64,000 nucleotides of DNA from Streptomyces natalensis ATCC 27448 (GCF_000935125.1 NZ_JRKI01000003.1:310001-374000), one strand, 5' to 3'. Positions 34,959-44,598 are shown, counted from the first letter of the stretch. Notes: generated from the sequence alone by a model not told the origin. Program-made: numbers and translations.

Positions 34959-35284
34959 GCGGGGCAGGACCGCACGAGCGGGGTCCGCTGCGGGCTTGAC
35001 GTCGACCTGCGGCGGCGCAGCCACCCTGCCACCGCCTCGCCCGGACCCGCGAGGATGCGGGGTGGCAGGCGGGGTATGGGGGCGCGCGGGGCTGGGGTGT
35101 GGGGGGGAGGGCGTGGGGGTGGAGGGGGGAGGGGAGGGCCCCCGGGGCGCCGGATGAAGGCAGCCGCCTAACCGACCCGACCCACCCTGCCTCCGCCCCG
35201 CCCTCATCCCGTCCCGCCCCGCCTTCATCCCGCCCCGCGCCGCCGCCCGCGACCGTGCCCGCACATGGGCCGTACGCTGACCGA
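34959..35284. other. Intergenic region, G-rich then C-rich
   Basis: 326 bp with no supported gene. A strongly strand-biased G tract (about 35086-35140, runs of three to seven G) is followed by C-rich imperfect direct repeats of CCGCCC-CATCCCG type (about 35192-35245). No promoter could be selected with confidence. Confidence 0.5.
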
Positions 35285-36277
35285 GTGACGAACTCGCACG
35301 CGGAGAACGCGCAGGACGGCCAGGACGGACCGGACGCAGCGGATGCACCGGGCACGGCAGGCACGCCCGGCGCACCCACGCCCGGCGCACCAAGCGCACC
35401 CGGTGCCCCCACCGCCCCGGCCGACACGTACGCACCGGATGGCTCTGCCGCCCCGCCGCCGTCCAGCGCCCCCGCCGGCGAGCAGGGCGGCCGCGCGGCT
35501 CAGGACGAGGCGACCCAGCGGCTGGCGAAGGCCGTGCGAGCGGCCGAGCAGGCGTTGATCGAGTTCGAGATCGCGGTGGAGACGTTCCGGGTGGAGGTGG
35601 AGAACTTCTCCCGGCTGCATCACCAGCGGCTCGGTCCCATGTATGCGCGGCTCGACGAACTGGACGCGCAGATCGCCGAAGCCGTGGCGGCGCGTACGGG
35701 TGACCCCGAGGACATCCGTAAGGCCCGGGAAGCACGGGCCTCGGTGCTGCCGATGCCCAACGTGGAAGAGCTGTTCCACGGGTGGATGGGGTCGGACGGA
35801 CTGTTCCCCGAGTCGCAGGCCATGCTCGCCGAGCAGTCGGTCCAGCCGCCGCAGAAGGTGCGGCCCAGCGAGGAGACCCGCAAGGTCTACCGCGACCTGG
35901 TGCGCAAGGCTCACCCGGACCTGGCGCGGGACGACGCGGAGCGCACTCGGCGGGATGCGTTCATTGCGCGGGTCAACATGGCCTACGGGCGGGGCGACGA
36001 GGCGGCGCTGCGGGAGCTGGTGCGGGAGTGGGAGGCCGGTCCGGCGCCGGCCGAGGAGCGGCTGAGCGAGAGCGAGGAGCTCTACGCCCGGCTGGAGTGG
36101 CTGGCCGAGCGCAAGGAGATGCTGGCCGCCGTCGCGGCGGAGCTGGAGGAGAGCGCGATCGGGGCCATGATCAAGATGGCGCCGCAGGACCCGGATGCCC
36201 TGCTGGACGAGATCGCCGAGAAGCTGCTCGCCGATGTAGCGGAGCGCGAGGCATATCTCGCGCAGCTGGTCGGGTAG
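35285..36277 (+). CDS. J-domain-like protein
   Basis: 330 residues from GTG 35285; the frame is open further upstream, but that region is low-complexity and lacks a site. The first ~80 residues are Ala/Pro/Gly-rich and disordered. A helical region follows (RLAKAVRAAEQALIEFEIAVETFRVEVENFSRLHHQRL), probably a coiled coil. A J-domain-like segment has the Hsp70-stimulating HPD at residues 210-212 (YRDLVRKAHPDLARDDAERTR), with NMAYGRGDEAALREL after it. The C-terminus is helical again. It probably recruits DnaK to an unknown client. The rhodanese gene starts 10 bp after its stop, so the two are likely an operon. Confidence 0.85.
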   Translation: MTNSHAENAQDGQDGPDAADAPGTAGTPGAPTPGAPSAPGAPTAPADTYAPDGSAAPPPSSAPAGEQGGRAAQDEATQRLAKAVRAAEQALIEFEIAVETFRVEVENFSRLHHQRLGPMYARLDELDAQIAEAVAARTGDPEDIRKAREARASVLPMPNVEELFHGWMGSDGLFPESQAMLAEQSVQPPQKVRPSEETRKVYRDLVRKAHPDLARDDAERTRRDAFIARVNMAYGRGDEAALRELVREWEAGPAPAEERLSESEELYARLEWLAERKEMLAAVAAELEESAIGAMIKMAPQDPDALLDEIAEKLLADVAEREAYLAQLVG

Positions 36278-36287
36278 CGTCGAGAGC

Positions 36288-36632
36288 ATGCGATTTGGTT
36301 CTCTGCCCACGGTCGGTGTCGATGCTCTGACGTCCGAGGACTTCCTCCTGGACGTACGCGAGGACGACGAGTGGGAGGCCGGGCACGCCCAGGGCGCGCT
36401 GCACATCCCGATGAGCGAGTTCGTGGCCCGTTACGGGGAGCTGACCGAGGCGGTGCCCGAGGACGGCAAGGTCTATGTGCTGTGCCGGGTCGGCGGGCGG
36501 TCGGCCCAGGTGGCGCAGTATCTGATCCAGCAGGGCATCGATGCGGTGAACGTCGACGGCGGTATGCAGGCATGGGAGGCCGCCGGCCGTCCCGTGGCGG
36601 ACGGCAAGGGCGGCGTCGGCACCGTCATCTGA
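36288..36632 (+). CDS. Single-domain rhodanese
   Basis: 114 residues. One rhodanese domain has the LLDVREDDEWEAGHAQGALHIP signature and the active-site loop C66-R-V-G-G-R-S. The presence of the cysteine implies sulfur transfer from thiosulfate or a persulfide donor. It is cytoplasmic with no signal peptide. Placed immediately after the J-domain gene and converging on the acyl-CoA dehydrogenase. Confidence 0.95.
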   Translation: MRFGSLPTVGVDALTSEDFLLDVREDDEWEAGHAQGALHIPMSEFVARYGELTEAVPEDGKVYVLCRVGGRSAQVAQYLIQQGIDAVNVDGGMQAWEAAGRPVADGKGGVGTVI

Positions 36633-36652
36633 GCCATTCGGCCAGACCCCCT

Positions 36653-37786
36653 TCACCCCAGCACATGCGCAGCGAGAAGATCACCCAGCGTCTCCTCGTG
36701 CGAGGCCGCCGGGCCCAGCGACAGTTCGAGCTGCTTGGCCCAGGCGTGGTAGCGGTGCAGGGAGTAGTCGGTGTCGGCGCCGAAGCCGCCGTGCAGGTGC
36801 TGGGCGGTCTGGACCACGCGTCGTACGCCGTCGGATGCCCAGATCTTGGCGACCGCGACATCGCCTGCCGGCGGTAGCGCGCCGGGCGCGCCGGTGCTCA
36901 GACGCCAGGCGGCCTGCCACAGGGTGGCTTCCATGGCGCGCAGGTCGATGAAGCGGTCGGCGGCCTGGACTGCGACGGCTTGGAAAGTGGCCACGGGGTG
37001 GCCGAACTGTTCGCGTTTGCCGGTGTAGTCGCTGGTCATCGCGAGGACTTGTTCGCCCAGGCCCAGTGCGAGCGCGCAGGTGCCGGTGGTCATGACGTTG
37101 CGCAGCATCTCCCAGGCGCCCGGGTCGGTGAGCAGTGCCCGGGCGGCGATGCGTACCGAATCCAGCCGGACCTCCGCGTAGCGCTCGCCGCTGGTGGATA
37201 TCTGGTCGTCGAGTGTGAGGCCGGCGTGGGTGCGGGGGACGAGGGCAAGGACGGGGCATCCGTCGTGGGTGTGGGCGGGGAGCAGGATCCGGTCGGCGGT
37301 TTGGGCCCAGGGGACGGTGGTCTGGGTGCCGTCGAGGATCCAGTCGGCACCGTCCGGGCGGGCGGTGACGGCGAGTTCGGCCGGGTCATGGCCGGTGCGG
37401 CCGCCGGTGGCGACCGTCACGACGAGATTGCCGGTGGCGATCCGGGGCAGGACGTCGGCGCGGAGCTCGGCCGGCGCATACGACTGGAGGGTGTGTGCGG
37501 CGGCGCTGGATTCCAGCAGGGGTACGCGGGCCAGCACCTTGGCCGATTCGCGGAGGACCAGGCAGAGCGCGATCGGGTCGAGGCCCGCGCCGCCGTGTTC
37601 GGGGGCGATCGGGAGGCTCAGCAGGTCGGCGTCGGCGAGCTTGCGCCACAGCGCGCGGTCGAAGTCGTCGGCCACGGCTCCGGGGGTGAGCGCCGGGCTG
37701 GGTACACCGTCGGGTACGACGCCCGAGAAGACGGCCCGGGCCGCTTCGAGGGCGGCTTGCTGCTCCTCGGTGAAGGTGAAGTCCAC
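36653..37786 (-). CDS. Acyl-CoA dehydrogenase family protein
   Basis: 377 residues from GTG 37786, after GGAGGACAG; the ORF extends 5' without homology. The acyl-CoA dehydrogenase fold is seen in VDFTFTEEQQAALEAARAVF, PIAPEHGGAGLDPIALCLVLRE, the GTQTTVPWAQTADRILLPA middle domain, and QFGHPVATFQAVAVQAADRFIDLRAMEATLWQAAW with HLHGGFGADTDYSLHRYHAWAKQLEL at the end. It lacks an obvious catalytic glutamate at the usual place, as in the small FadE partner subunits, so it may work as a heteromer or on an unusual substrate. It sits downstream of a TGACG/CGTCA palindrome and near the phenylacetate genes, but is separated from them by 250 bp. Confidence 0.88.
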   Translation of the reverse strand: MDFTFTEEQQAALEAARAVFSGVVPDGVPSPALTPGAVADDFDRALWRKLADADLLSLPIAPEHGGAGLDPIALCLVLRESAKVLARVPLLESSAAAHTLQSYAPAELRADVLPRIATGNLVVTVATGGRTGHDPAELAVTARPDGADWILDGTQTTVPWAQTADRILLPAHTHDGCPVLALVPRTHAGLTLDDQISTSGERYAEVRLDSVRIAARALLTDPGAWEMLRNVMTTGTCALALGLGEQVLAMTSDYTGKREQFGHPVATFQAVAVQAADRFIDLRAMEATLWQAAWRLSTGAPGALPPAGDVAVAKIWASDGVRRVVQTAQHLHGGFGADTDYSLHRYHAWAKQLELSLGPAASHEETLGDLLAAHVLG

Positions 37787-37816
37787 TGGTCTGTCCTCCC
37801 ACGCGGCGCGTTGACC

Positions 37817-37829
37817 TGACGGGGCGTCA
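37817..37829. promoter_or_regulatory. Candidate operator upstream of acyl-CoA dehydrogenase
   Basis: TGACG-GGG-CGTCA is a perfect 5-bp inverted repeat with a 3-bp spacer, 31 bp upstream of the GTG start. TetR-type repressors of fatty-acid genes commonly use sites of this form; no regulator for it is identified here. Confidence 0.5.
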
Positions 37830-38036
37830 AGGTAGAACAAGTTGCAGTAATTGGGAATGGCGGGGGACAGGGAGTCCCTACGCGGTGTCGCTTCCCCGCC
37901 GGCGGTGGCGGCCCATGTGGCGATGTCGCACCACCCCCCCCGGCGGCGTTCCACGTACGCGTGTTTGCCCCGCTGCGGTATTCCCCTCCCCCTGATGCGG
38001 CAGCCCACTACGGACGGAAGCCCCTCCCCCGGCCCA

Positions 38037-39086
38037 TCAGCGATCGAAGTCCAACTCGACCTTCTCCGTGGCCGGATGCGACTGGCAGGCCAGCACATAT
38101 CCGGCGTCGACCTCCTCCGCCTCCAGGGCGAAGTTGCGGTCCATCCGTATCTCGCCGGACACCAGGAACGCACGGCAGGTGCCGCACACTCCGCCCTTGC
38201 AGGCGTACGGCGCATCCGCGCGATTGCGCAGTACCGCCTCCAGCAGTGATTCGCCGTCCCGCACCGGCCAGGTGCCGGAGCGTCCGTCGAGGGTGGCGGT
38301 CACGGTGCTGTGTGCGGGGGTGGCGGCGGTGGGAGCCGAGGGGGCAGTGGTGCCGTTGTCGATGTGGAAGATTTCTTCGTGGATGCGGTTGCGCGGGACG
38401 TTCAGGGAGCGCAGTGCCCGTTCGGCGCTCTGGACCAGGCCGTAGGGGCCGCACAGGAACCAGCCGTCGACCGAATCGACGGTCAGCAGTGCGGGCAGCA
38501 GCGCATGCAGTCGTTCCTCGTCGAGCCGCCCGGAGGGCAGTCCGGCCTGTTGTTCCTCGCGGGAGAGGGTCTGGATCAGCTGGAAGCGCTGCGGATAGCG
38601 GTCCTTGAGGTCGGCCACCTCCTCCAGGAACATCGTCGAGGCCGCCGTGCGGTCGCTGCGGATCAGGCAGAAGCGGGCGTCGGGCTGCTGGGCGAGCAGG
38701 GTGGTGACGATGGAGAGCACGGGGGTGATGCCGCTGCCGCCGACGATGCCGACGAAGTGGCCGGGGCGCGGGGCGAGGGTGAACCGGCCGGCCGGGGCCA
38801 TCACCTCCACCGTGTCGCCGACGGCCAGTTCCTTGAGCGCGTACGTCGAAAAGGCGCCGTCCTCGACCAGGCGGATGCCCACACGAAGGACGGGATCGTC
38901 GGTGGCCGGGGTGCAGATGGAGTACGTCCGGCGGATTTCCTGGCCGTCGACCGTTCTGCGCAGTGCGATGTGCTGCCCGGGGGCGTGCCGGAAGGTCTCG
39001 CGCAGCTCGGGCGGGACGGCGAGAGTGACGGCCACCGCGTCGTCCGTGAGCCGCTCGACCTCTTGGACCCGGAGCGGGTGGAACAT
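38037..39086 (-). CDS. paaE: Phenylacetyl-CoA epoxidase reductase PaaE
   Basis: 349 residues from ATG 39086; the preceding stop and this start share one base. It is the electron-transfer subunit of phenylacetyl-CoA epoxidase. An FAD-binding domain (RRTYSICTPA), an NAD(P)-binding domain (VGIVGGSGITPVLSIV) and a C-terminal plant-type 2Fe-2S ferredoxin with PYACKGGVCGTCRAFL and a distal Cys in LACQSHP are all visible. It passes electrons from NADPH to the di-iron PaaA. It is the last gene of the paaABCDE operon. Confidence 0.97.
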   Translation of the reverse strand: MFHPLRVQEVERLTDDAVAVTLAVPPELRETFRHAPGQHIALRRTVDGQEIRRTYSICTPATDDPVLRVGIRLVEDGAFSTYALKELAVGDTVEVMAPAGRFTLAPRPGHFVGIVGGSGITPVLSIVTTLLAQQPDARFCLIRSDRTAASTMFLEEVADLKDRYPQRFQLIQTLSREEQQAGLPSGRLDEERLHALLPALLTVDSVDGWFLCGPYGLVQSAERALRSLNVPRNRIHEEIFHIDNGTTAPSAPTAATPAHSTVTATLDGRSGTWPVRDGESLLEAVLRNRADAPYACKGGVCGTCRAFLVSGEIRMDRNFALEAEEVDAGYVLACQSHPATEKVELDFDR

Positions 39087-39589
39087 CACAACTCCTTGAA
39101 GTGGTCGAAGGGTTCGCGGCAGGACTCGCAGCGGCGCAGGGCCTTGCATGCGGTGGAGGAGAAGCGGCTGAGCAGGGTGGTGTCGGTGGATCCGCAGTGC
39201 GGGCAGCGGATGGCCAGGGCGACAGGGACCGGTCCGTCGGCCGGTCCGGTGGGGCGTGGCGGGGCGATGCCGAAGGCGGCGAGTTTGCGGCGGCCTTCGG
39301 GGGTGATGGCGTCGGTGGTCCACGGGGGGCTGAGGACCGTACGGACCTCGACCTGCGCCACGCCGTTGTCGTGCAGGACCCGCTCTATGTCGGCGGACAT
39401 CGCCTCGATGGCGGGGCAGCCGGTGTAGGTGGGGGTCAGCTGTACCTCGACGCGGCCGGGGGAGGTCAGCCGTACGCCGCGCAGGACGCCGAGCTCGGCG
39501 AGGGTGAGGACCGGCAGCTCGGGATCGGGGACGGAGCCGGCCAGCGCGAGCAGCTTCTCTTCGAGGGGGGTGGGTGCGGTGGTCACCAT
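39086..39589 (-). CDS. paaD: Phenylacetate pathway maturation protein PaaD
   Basis: 167 residues from ATG 39589; GTG 39586 gives a GTGA overlap with paaC and is an equal candidate. The N-terminal MIP18/DUF59 domain (SVPDPELPVLTLAELGVLRGV, YTGCPAIEAM) is followed by a C-terminal zinc-ribbon with CPHCG and CESCRE. It is thought to mature the Fe-S cluster or metal centre of the epoxidase. It is essential in the known pathways although not part of the core enzyme. Confidence 0.95.
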   Translation of the reverse strand: MVTTAPTPLEEKLLALAGSVPDPELPVLTLAELGVLRGVRLTSPGRVEVQLTPTYTGCPAIEAMSADIERVLHDNGVAQVEVRTVLSPPWTTDAITPEGRRKLAAFGIAPPRPTGPADGPVPVALAIRCPHCGSTDTTLLSRFSSTACKALRRCESCREPFDHFKEL

Positions 39590-40299
39590 GTCGCCCCCGG
39601 GTGGCTGCGGTGCAGATGCTGCATCTCGGCGAGCATCCGTCCGAACGGTTCGGTGTGCAGGCCCTGCCGGCCGGCGCCCGCGGTCCAGGCACCGTGCTGC
39701 GGTCCCTGCGGCACGGTGAGGGTGGCCCGTTCCAGGACGGTGGTGAGGCGGGTCGTCCATTCGTCGCGCAGCGTCTGCCAGGGGGCGTCGAGTGCGTCGA
39801 CGGGTTCGAAGAGCTCGCCGGTGAAGCGCCACAGGGCGTCCAGGCCGCGCTGCATGCGGGTGTGGCTCTCGTCGGTGCCGTCGCCCAGGCGCAGGGTCCA
39901 CTGTTCGGCGTGGTCGCGGTGGTAGGCGGTCTCCTTGACGGCTTTCGCCGCCAGGGGTGCCAGTTCGCTTCCGCCCGTGGCGAGGTGGTCGAAGAGCAGC
40001 TGCTGGTAGAGGGAGAAGTAGAGCTGGCGGGCGATGGTGTGGGCGAAGTCGCCGTTGGGCTGCTCGACGAGCTGGACGTTGCAGAACTGCCGTTCCTCGC
40101 GCAGATAGGCCAGTTCGTCCTCGTCACCGGCCAGGGAGAGGAGGATGCGGGCCTGGCCGAGCAGGTCCAGGGCGATATTGGCCAGCGCGACCTCTTCCTC
40201 CAGAACGGGGGCGTGGCCCGCCCATTCGCCCAGGCGGTGGGAAAGGATCAGCGCGTCGTCCCCGAGGGCCAGGGCCGGGGTGCGGGTGAGGTTCGTCAA
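39583..40299 (-). CDS. paaC: Phenylacetyl-CoA epoxidase structural subunit PaaC
   Basis: 238 residues from TTG 40299, which overlaps the paaB stop as TTGA; no ATG or GTG fits the family start better. It has a ferritin-like helical fold (LILSHRLGEWAGHAPVLEEEVALANIALDLLGQARILL and HRDHAEQWTLRLGDGTDESH) but lacks an intact di-iron ligand set, as expected for the non-catalytic partner of PaaA. It forms the scaffold of the PaaABCE complex. Confidence 0.96.
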   Translation of the reverse strand: MTNLTRTPALALGDDALILSHRLGEWAGHAPVLEEEVALANIALDLLGQARILLSLAGDEDELAYLREERQFCNVQLVEQPNGDFAHTIARQLYFSLYQQLLFDHLATGGSELAPLAAKAVKETAYHRDHAEQWTLRLGDGTDESHTRMQRGLDALWRFTGELFEPVDALDAPWQTLRDEWTTRLTTVLERATLTVPQGPQHGAWTAGAGRQGLHTEPFGRMLAEMQHLHRSHPGATW

Positions 40300-40621
40300 A
40301 GGTGATGCACCCCGTCCGGGATCTCGTAGAAGGTCGGGTGGCGGTAGGGCTTGTCGCCGGCCGGTTCGAAGAAGGTGTCCTTCTCGTCCGGCGAGGAGGC
40401 AGTGACCTGGGCGGAGGGGACCACCCAGATGGAGACGCCCTCCGAGCGGCGGGTGTAGAGGTCGCGGGCGTTGCGCAGGGCCATGGCGGCGTCCGGGGCG
40501 TGCAGGCTGCCGGCGTGGGTGTGGGCGAGGCCGCGGCGGCTGCGGACGAAGACCTCCCACAGGGGCCATTCGGCGGGGCGGGCCGCCGGGGCCGCGGGGG
40601 CGTCGGCGGGGCGTGGTGTCG

Positions 40622-40625
<4 letters not shown>
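40296..40625 (-). CDS. paaB: Phenylacetyl-CoA epoxidase subunit PaaB
   Basis: 109 residues. The small PaaB fold is recognisable from [41 protein letters not shown] and [10 protein letters not shown]. It bridges PaaAC heterodimers. It has an N-terminal Ala/Pro extension. The start overlaps the paaA stop (ATGA) and the stop overlaps the paaC start (TTGA), so the operon is translationally coupled throughout. Confidence 0.97.
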
Positions 40626-41572
<947 letters not shown>

Positions 41573-41592
41573 GTGGTGCCCCCTCGCTCCCG

Positions 41593-41610
41593 ACCGACCG
41601 ATCGTTCGGT
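41593..41610 (-). promoter_or_regulatory. Probable PaaR operator upstream of paaA
   Basis: On the minus strand it reads ACCGAACGATCGGTCGGT, an almost perfect palindrome centred on CGATCG. It matches the site between paaN and paaH at 17 of 18 positions. Confidence 0.75.
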
Positions 41611-41772
41611 TCAATGGTGGGTGGGCGGCCCGCGGGTGTCAACCCTGAGAAAAATCAGGGTCAGGTGTGCCGGGTGCCGCCGCGTAGGTACCGTTCCGTG
41701 GCGGGGTCCATCACGGGTTGGCCGGGTGCCGGCCCAGGTGTCAGCCGACGGGATCGTGGGAACGGGGCGGGA

Positions 41773-42441
41773 ATGCAGTCATACGGGGACGAAACGCGGC
41801 CACTGGCCGCGCTCTCGCTGCCCTCGCGGATCGTCATAGGCGTGGCTGCCTGCGCCGGCGCCGTGATCGTCGCGATCCATCTGGCCATGATGTTCCTGCA
41901 TGTCGCACCGCAGAACACGCTCAGCAAGCAGCAGGGCACGCTGATCAGCGACTACGTCTATCCCGAGTACGAGCAGAACTGGAAGCTGTTCGCGCCCAAC
42001 CCGCTCCAGCAGAACATCGATGTCCAGGCCCGCGCCCAGGTGCGCGGCGCGGACGGCGCAGTGCAGACCACCGGGTGGAGCGATCTGACCGCCCTCGACG
42101 GGCGCGCCATCCACCACAACCCGCTGCCCAGCCACACCCAGCAGAACATGCTGCGCCGCGGCTGGGAGTTCTACCTCAGCTCGCACACCGCCCAGAACGG
42201 CCCCATCGGCATGCGCGGCGAGCTCTCCGAGCGCTACGTCCGGCGCATCGTGCTGTACCGCATGGGCGCCGAATGGGCACGGAGCGGGCGGGTCGAGCAG
42301 GTGCAGCTGCGGTCGGTGACCACTGCGGTCGTCCCGCCGCCGTGGAGCACGGAGAAGATCAGCGACAAGCCCATGTACCGCGTACTGCCCTGGTGGCAGG
42401 TCACGGCAGACGACCTGCCCAAGGGGGCGAAGAACCAGTGA
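41773..42441 (+). CDS. DUF5819 family membrane protein
   Basis: 222 residues from ATG 41773, with GGGGCGGG upstream. One N-terminal membrane helix (IVIGVAACAGAVIVAIHLAMMFL) is followed by an extracytoplasmic domain with the family landmark YEQNWKLFAPNPLQQNIDVQARAQV and further WSDLTALDGRAIHHNPLPSHTQQN. It is translationally coupled (GTGA) to the HTTM gene, and this DUF5819-HTTM pairing recurs in actinobacteria. The organisation resembles SdpA-SdpB, the maturation pair of the Bacillus Sdp toxin, but no small toxin-precursor gene is visible beside it. Function is not known. Confidence 0.85.
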   Translation: MQSYGDETRPLAALSLPSRIVIGVAACAGAVIVAIHLAMMFLHVAPQNTLSKQQGTLISDYVYPEYEQNWKLFAPNPLQQNIDVQARAQVRGADGAVQTTGWSDLTALDGRAIHHNPLPSHTQQNMLRRGWEFYLSSHTAQNGPIGMRGELSERYVRRIVLYRMGAEWARSGRVEQVQLRSVTTAVVPPPWSTEKISDKPMYRVLPWWQVTADDLPKGAKNQ

Positions 42442-43841
42442 GCTCCGAAGAGCCGGTGACGTCGGAAGAGCCCGTGACCTCACCGACGCAGCCGCAGCCG
42501 CAGCCGTCCGCCGGGACCGGGACGCACCCGGAGACTCGGACGCACCCGGAGACCCGGACGACCCCGGAGACCCACCCGCCCCACCGGCCCAAGCCGCCCT
42601 ACGAGGAAACCCGCATCGAGCGCGCCATCGGCCGCGGCTTTGCACTGGTCACCGGCCGGGCGATGGCCCCGTACCAGACCGCCGTGATACGGATCGGATT
42701 CGCCGCGACCTGGCTGCTGTTCCTGCTGCGGGAATGGCCCAACCGCGGTGCCCTCTACGGGCCCGACAGCCCCTTCAGCCTGGACATGGCGCGCCAGTTG
42801 CTCAACGGCAACCACGCCTTCTCCGTACTGCCGTGGTCCGGCAGCAACGGCTGGTTCGAGTGCGTCTACGTCCTGGCCATCGTGGCCAGCGCCCTGCTGA
42901 TGGTCGGCTGGCGCACCCGCACCATGTCGGTGCTCTTCATGATCGGTGTGCTCTCGCTGCAGAACCGCAGCATTTTCCTGGGCGACGGCGGCGACAACGT
43001 CGTCCACCTGATGTCGATGTATCTCGTGCTCACCCGGTGCGGGCAGGTGTGGTCCCTGGACGCGCGGCGCGCCCGGCGGGCCGCGGCCGACGGCACCGAG
43101 GAGGGCCGTGACCTGCCCGGCATCCTCCTGTGGGCCGTCCTCGGCCTCGCCCTGGCCGTGGCCCAGCTGCGCGGCGGCTACGGCCTGACCTGGTTCGGCA
43201 ACGGCCCCTTCCCGCACATCGGCTGGAGCCTGGCGCTGTGGGGCCTGTGGGCCGTGCACGGCCTGTGGTGGGCGGTGCGCCGCCACGCCCCGGGGGAGCC
43301 GCGCATCGTCCTGGACACCCTCGCCAAGCTCGCCCACAACGGCGCACTGCTGGTGATCATGGTCGAGGTCTGCCTGATCTACGCCACCGCAGGCTGGTAC
43401 AAGATCCAGGGCTCACGCTGGCAGGACGGCACCGCGGTCTACTACCCGATGCATCTGGACTACTTCTCCCCCTGGCCCGCCCTGTCCCAGGCCCTCGGCA
43501 GCAGCGGCCTGATGATCATGCTGCTCACCTACGGGACCGTCATCGTCCAGGTGGCCTTCCCGTTCACCCTCGCCAACCGCCGGCTCAAGAACGTCCTGCT
43601 GGTCGCGATGATCTGCGAGCACCTGTCCATCGCGGTGCTGCTCGGGCTGCCGTTCTTCTCCCTGGCGATGATCACGGCGGACGCGGTCTTCCTGCCGACG
43701 AACTTCCTGACCTGGCTCTCCGGCAGAGCGGCGGCGCTGCGCGACCGGCTGTTCCCGCGCGGCGGTGCGCCCCGGCCCGGTGGCGGCGAGCCGGAGGCCC
43801 GTACCGCCGGCGATGCCGGTGGCCATACCCTCGTGGGGTGA
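42438..43841 (+). CDS. HTTM-domain (gamma-carboxylase-like) membrane protein
   Basis: 467 residues from GTG 42438 (GTGA overlap). The ~55-residue N-terminus is Pro/Thr/Glu-rich with short direct repeats (SSEEPVTSEEPVT; PETRTHPETRTTPET). An HTTM domain follows with about eight helices: PYQTAVIRIGFAATWLLFLLR, FECVYVLAIVASALLMVGWRTR, IYATAGWYKIQGSRWQDGTAVYY and LANRRLKNVLLVAMICEHL. HTTM occurs in vitamin-K-dependent gamma-carboxylases and in SdpB. The A-G-W-Y-K-I-Q-G stretch is the strongest signature. It may modify or export a peptide with the DUF5819 partner; the substrate is unknown. Confidence 0.86.
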   Translation: MSSEEPVTSEEPVTSPTQPQPQPSAGTGTHPETRTHPETRTTPETHPPHRPKPPYEETRIERAIGRGFALVTGRAMAPYQTAVIRIGFAATWLLFLLREWPNRGALYGPDSPFSLDMARQLLNGNHAFSVLPWSGSNGWFECVYVLAIVASALLMVGWRTRTMSVLFMIGVLSLQNRSIFLGDGGDNVVHLMSMYLVLTRCGQVWSLDARRARRAAADGTEEGRDLPGILLWAVLGLALAVAQLRGGYGLTWFGNGPFPHIGWSLALWGLWAVHGLWWAVRRHAPGEPRIVLDTLAKLAHNGALLVIMVEVCLIYATAGWYKIQGSRWQDGTAVYYPMHLDYFSPWPALSQALGSSGLMIMLLTYGTVIVQVAFPFTLANRRLKNVLLVAMICEHLSIAVLLGLPFFSLAMITADAVFLPTNFLTWLSGRAAALRDRLFPRGGAPRPGGGEPEARTAGDAGGHTLVG

Positions 43842-44545
43842 GCAGCGAGAAAACCGCCCCGGGCGGCGCGATGACCGCCCTGGACGGCCAGACCACCGCC
43901 CCGGGCGCCGAACCCCTTCAGTACGACGAGGGCTACGGCCCCAAAGTCGGCGTCGGCCCGCACCCGCAGCCCTGGCCCGACGACACCCGCTACGACCCCG
44001 AGCTGCTCGCGCACGGGGACCGCCGCAACGTCGTCGACCACTACCGCTACTGGACGCGCGAGGCGATCGTCGCCGACCTCGACACCCGCCGCCACGACTT
44101 CCATGTCGCCGTCGAGAACTGGGGCCACGACTTCAACATCGGTTCGGTCGTGCGGACCGCGAACGCGTTCCTGGCCAAGGAGATCCACATCGTCGGGCAG
44201 CGTCGCTGGAACCGCCGCGGCGCCATGGTCACCGACCGGTACCAGCATGTGCGCCACCACCCGGACACCGCCGACCTCACCGCCTGGGCGGCCACCGAGG
44301 AGCTGCCGATCATCGGGATCGACAACCTCCCCGGCGCCGTGCCGCTGGAGACGACAGAGCTGCCGCGCCGCTGTGTGCTGCTCTTCGGCCAGGAGGGGCC
44401 GGGGCTGACCGAGGAGGCGCGCCGGCACGCCTCCCTGGTCTGCTCCATCGCGCAGTTCGGCTCGACCCGGTCGATCAACGCGGGCGCCGCGGCCGCCATC
44501 GCCATGCACTCCTGGATCGCCCGTCATGCCCGTATCGCTCCCTGA
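43838..44545 (+). CDS. SpoU/TrmH family RNA methyltransferase
   Basis: 235 residues from GTG 43838 (GTGA with the HTTM gene). The SPOUT knot motifs are complete: VENWGHDFNIGSVVRTANAFLAKEIHIVG, LLFGQEGPGLTEEA and IAQFGSTRSINAGAAAAIAMHSW (the SAM-binding trefoil knot). It probably methylates a ribose 2'-OH in tRNA or rRNA. The N-terminal ~80 residues are an extension. Coupling to the DUF5819-HTTM genes is curious because the functions look unrelated. Confidence 0.92.
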   Translation: MSSEKTAPGGAMTALDGQTTAPGAEPLQYDEGYGPKVGVGPHPQPWPDDTRYDPELLAHGDRRNVVDHYRYWTREAIVADLDTRRHDFHVAVENWGHDFNIGSVVRTANAFLAKEIHIVGQRRWNRRGAMVTDRYQHVRHHPDTADLTAWAATEELPIIGIDNLPGAVPLETTELPRRCVLLFGQEGPGLTEEARRHASLVCSIAQFGSTRSINAGAAAAIAMHSWIARHARIAP

Positions 44546-44598
44546 CGGCCCGGGCCCGAGGGCCTGCTCCCTGAAGGGCTCTAAGGGCTCTATGGGCT

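Noticed and set aside
38037..40127. A 696-codon frame that fuses paaE with upstream sequence
   Set aside because: Only the part from 39086 resembles a protein. The upstream section is a wrong-frame reading of paaD and paaC.
44546..44598. A GGCTCTA repeat between the SpoU gene and paaN
   Set aside because: Three short imperfect copies in a 53-bp gap; too little to support a regulatory or terminator call.
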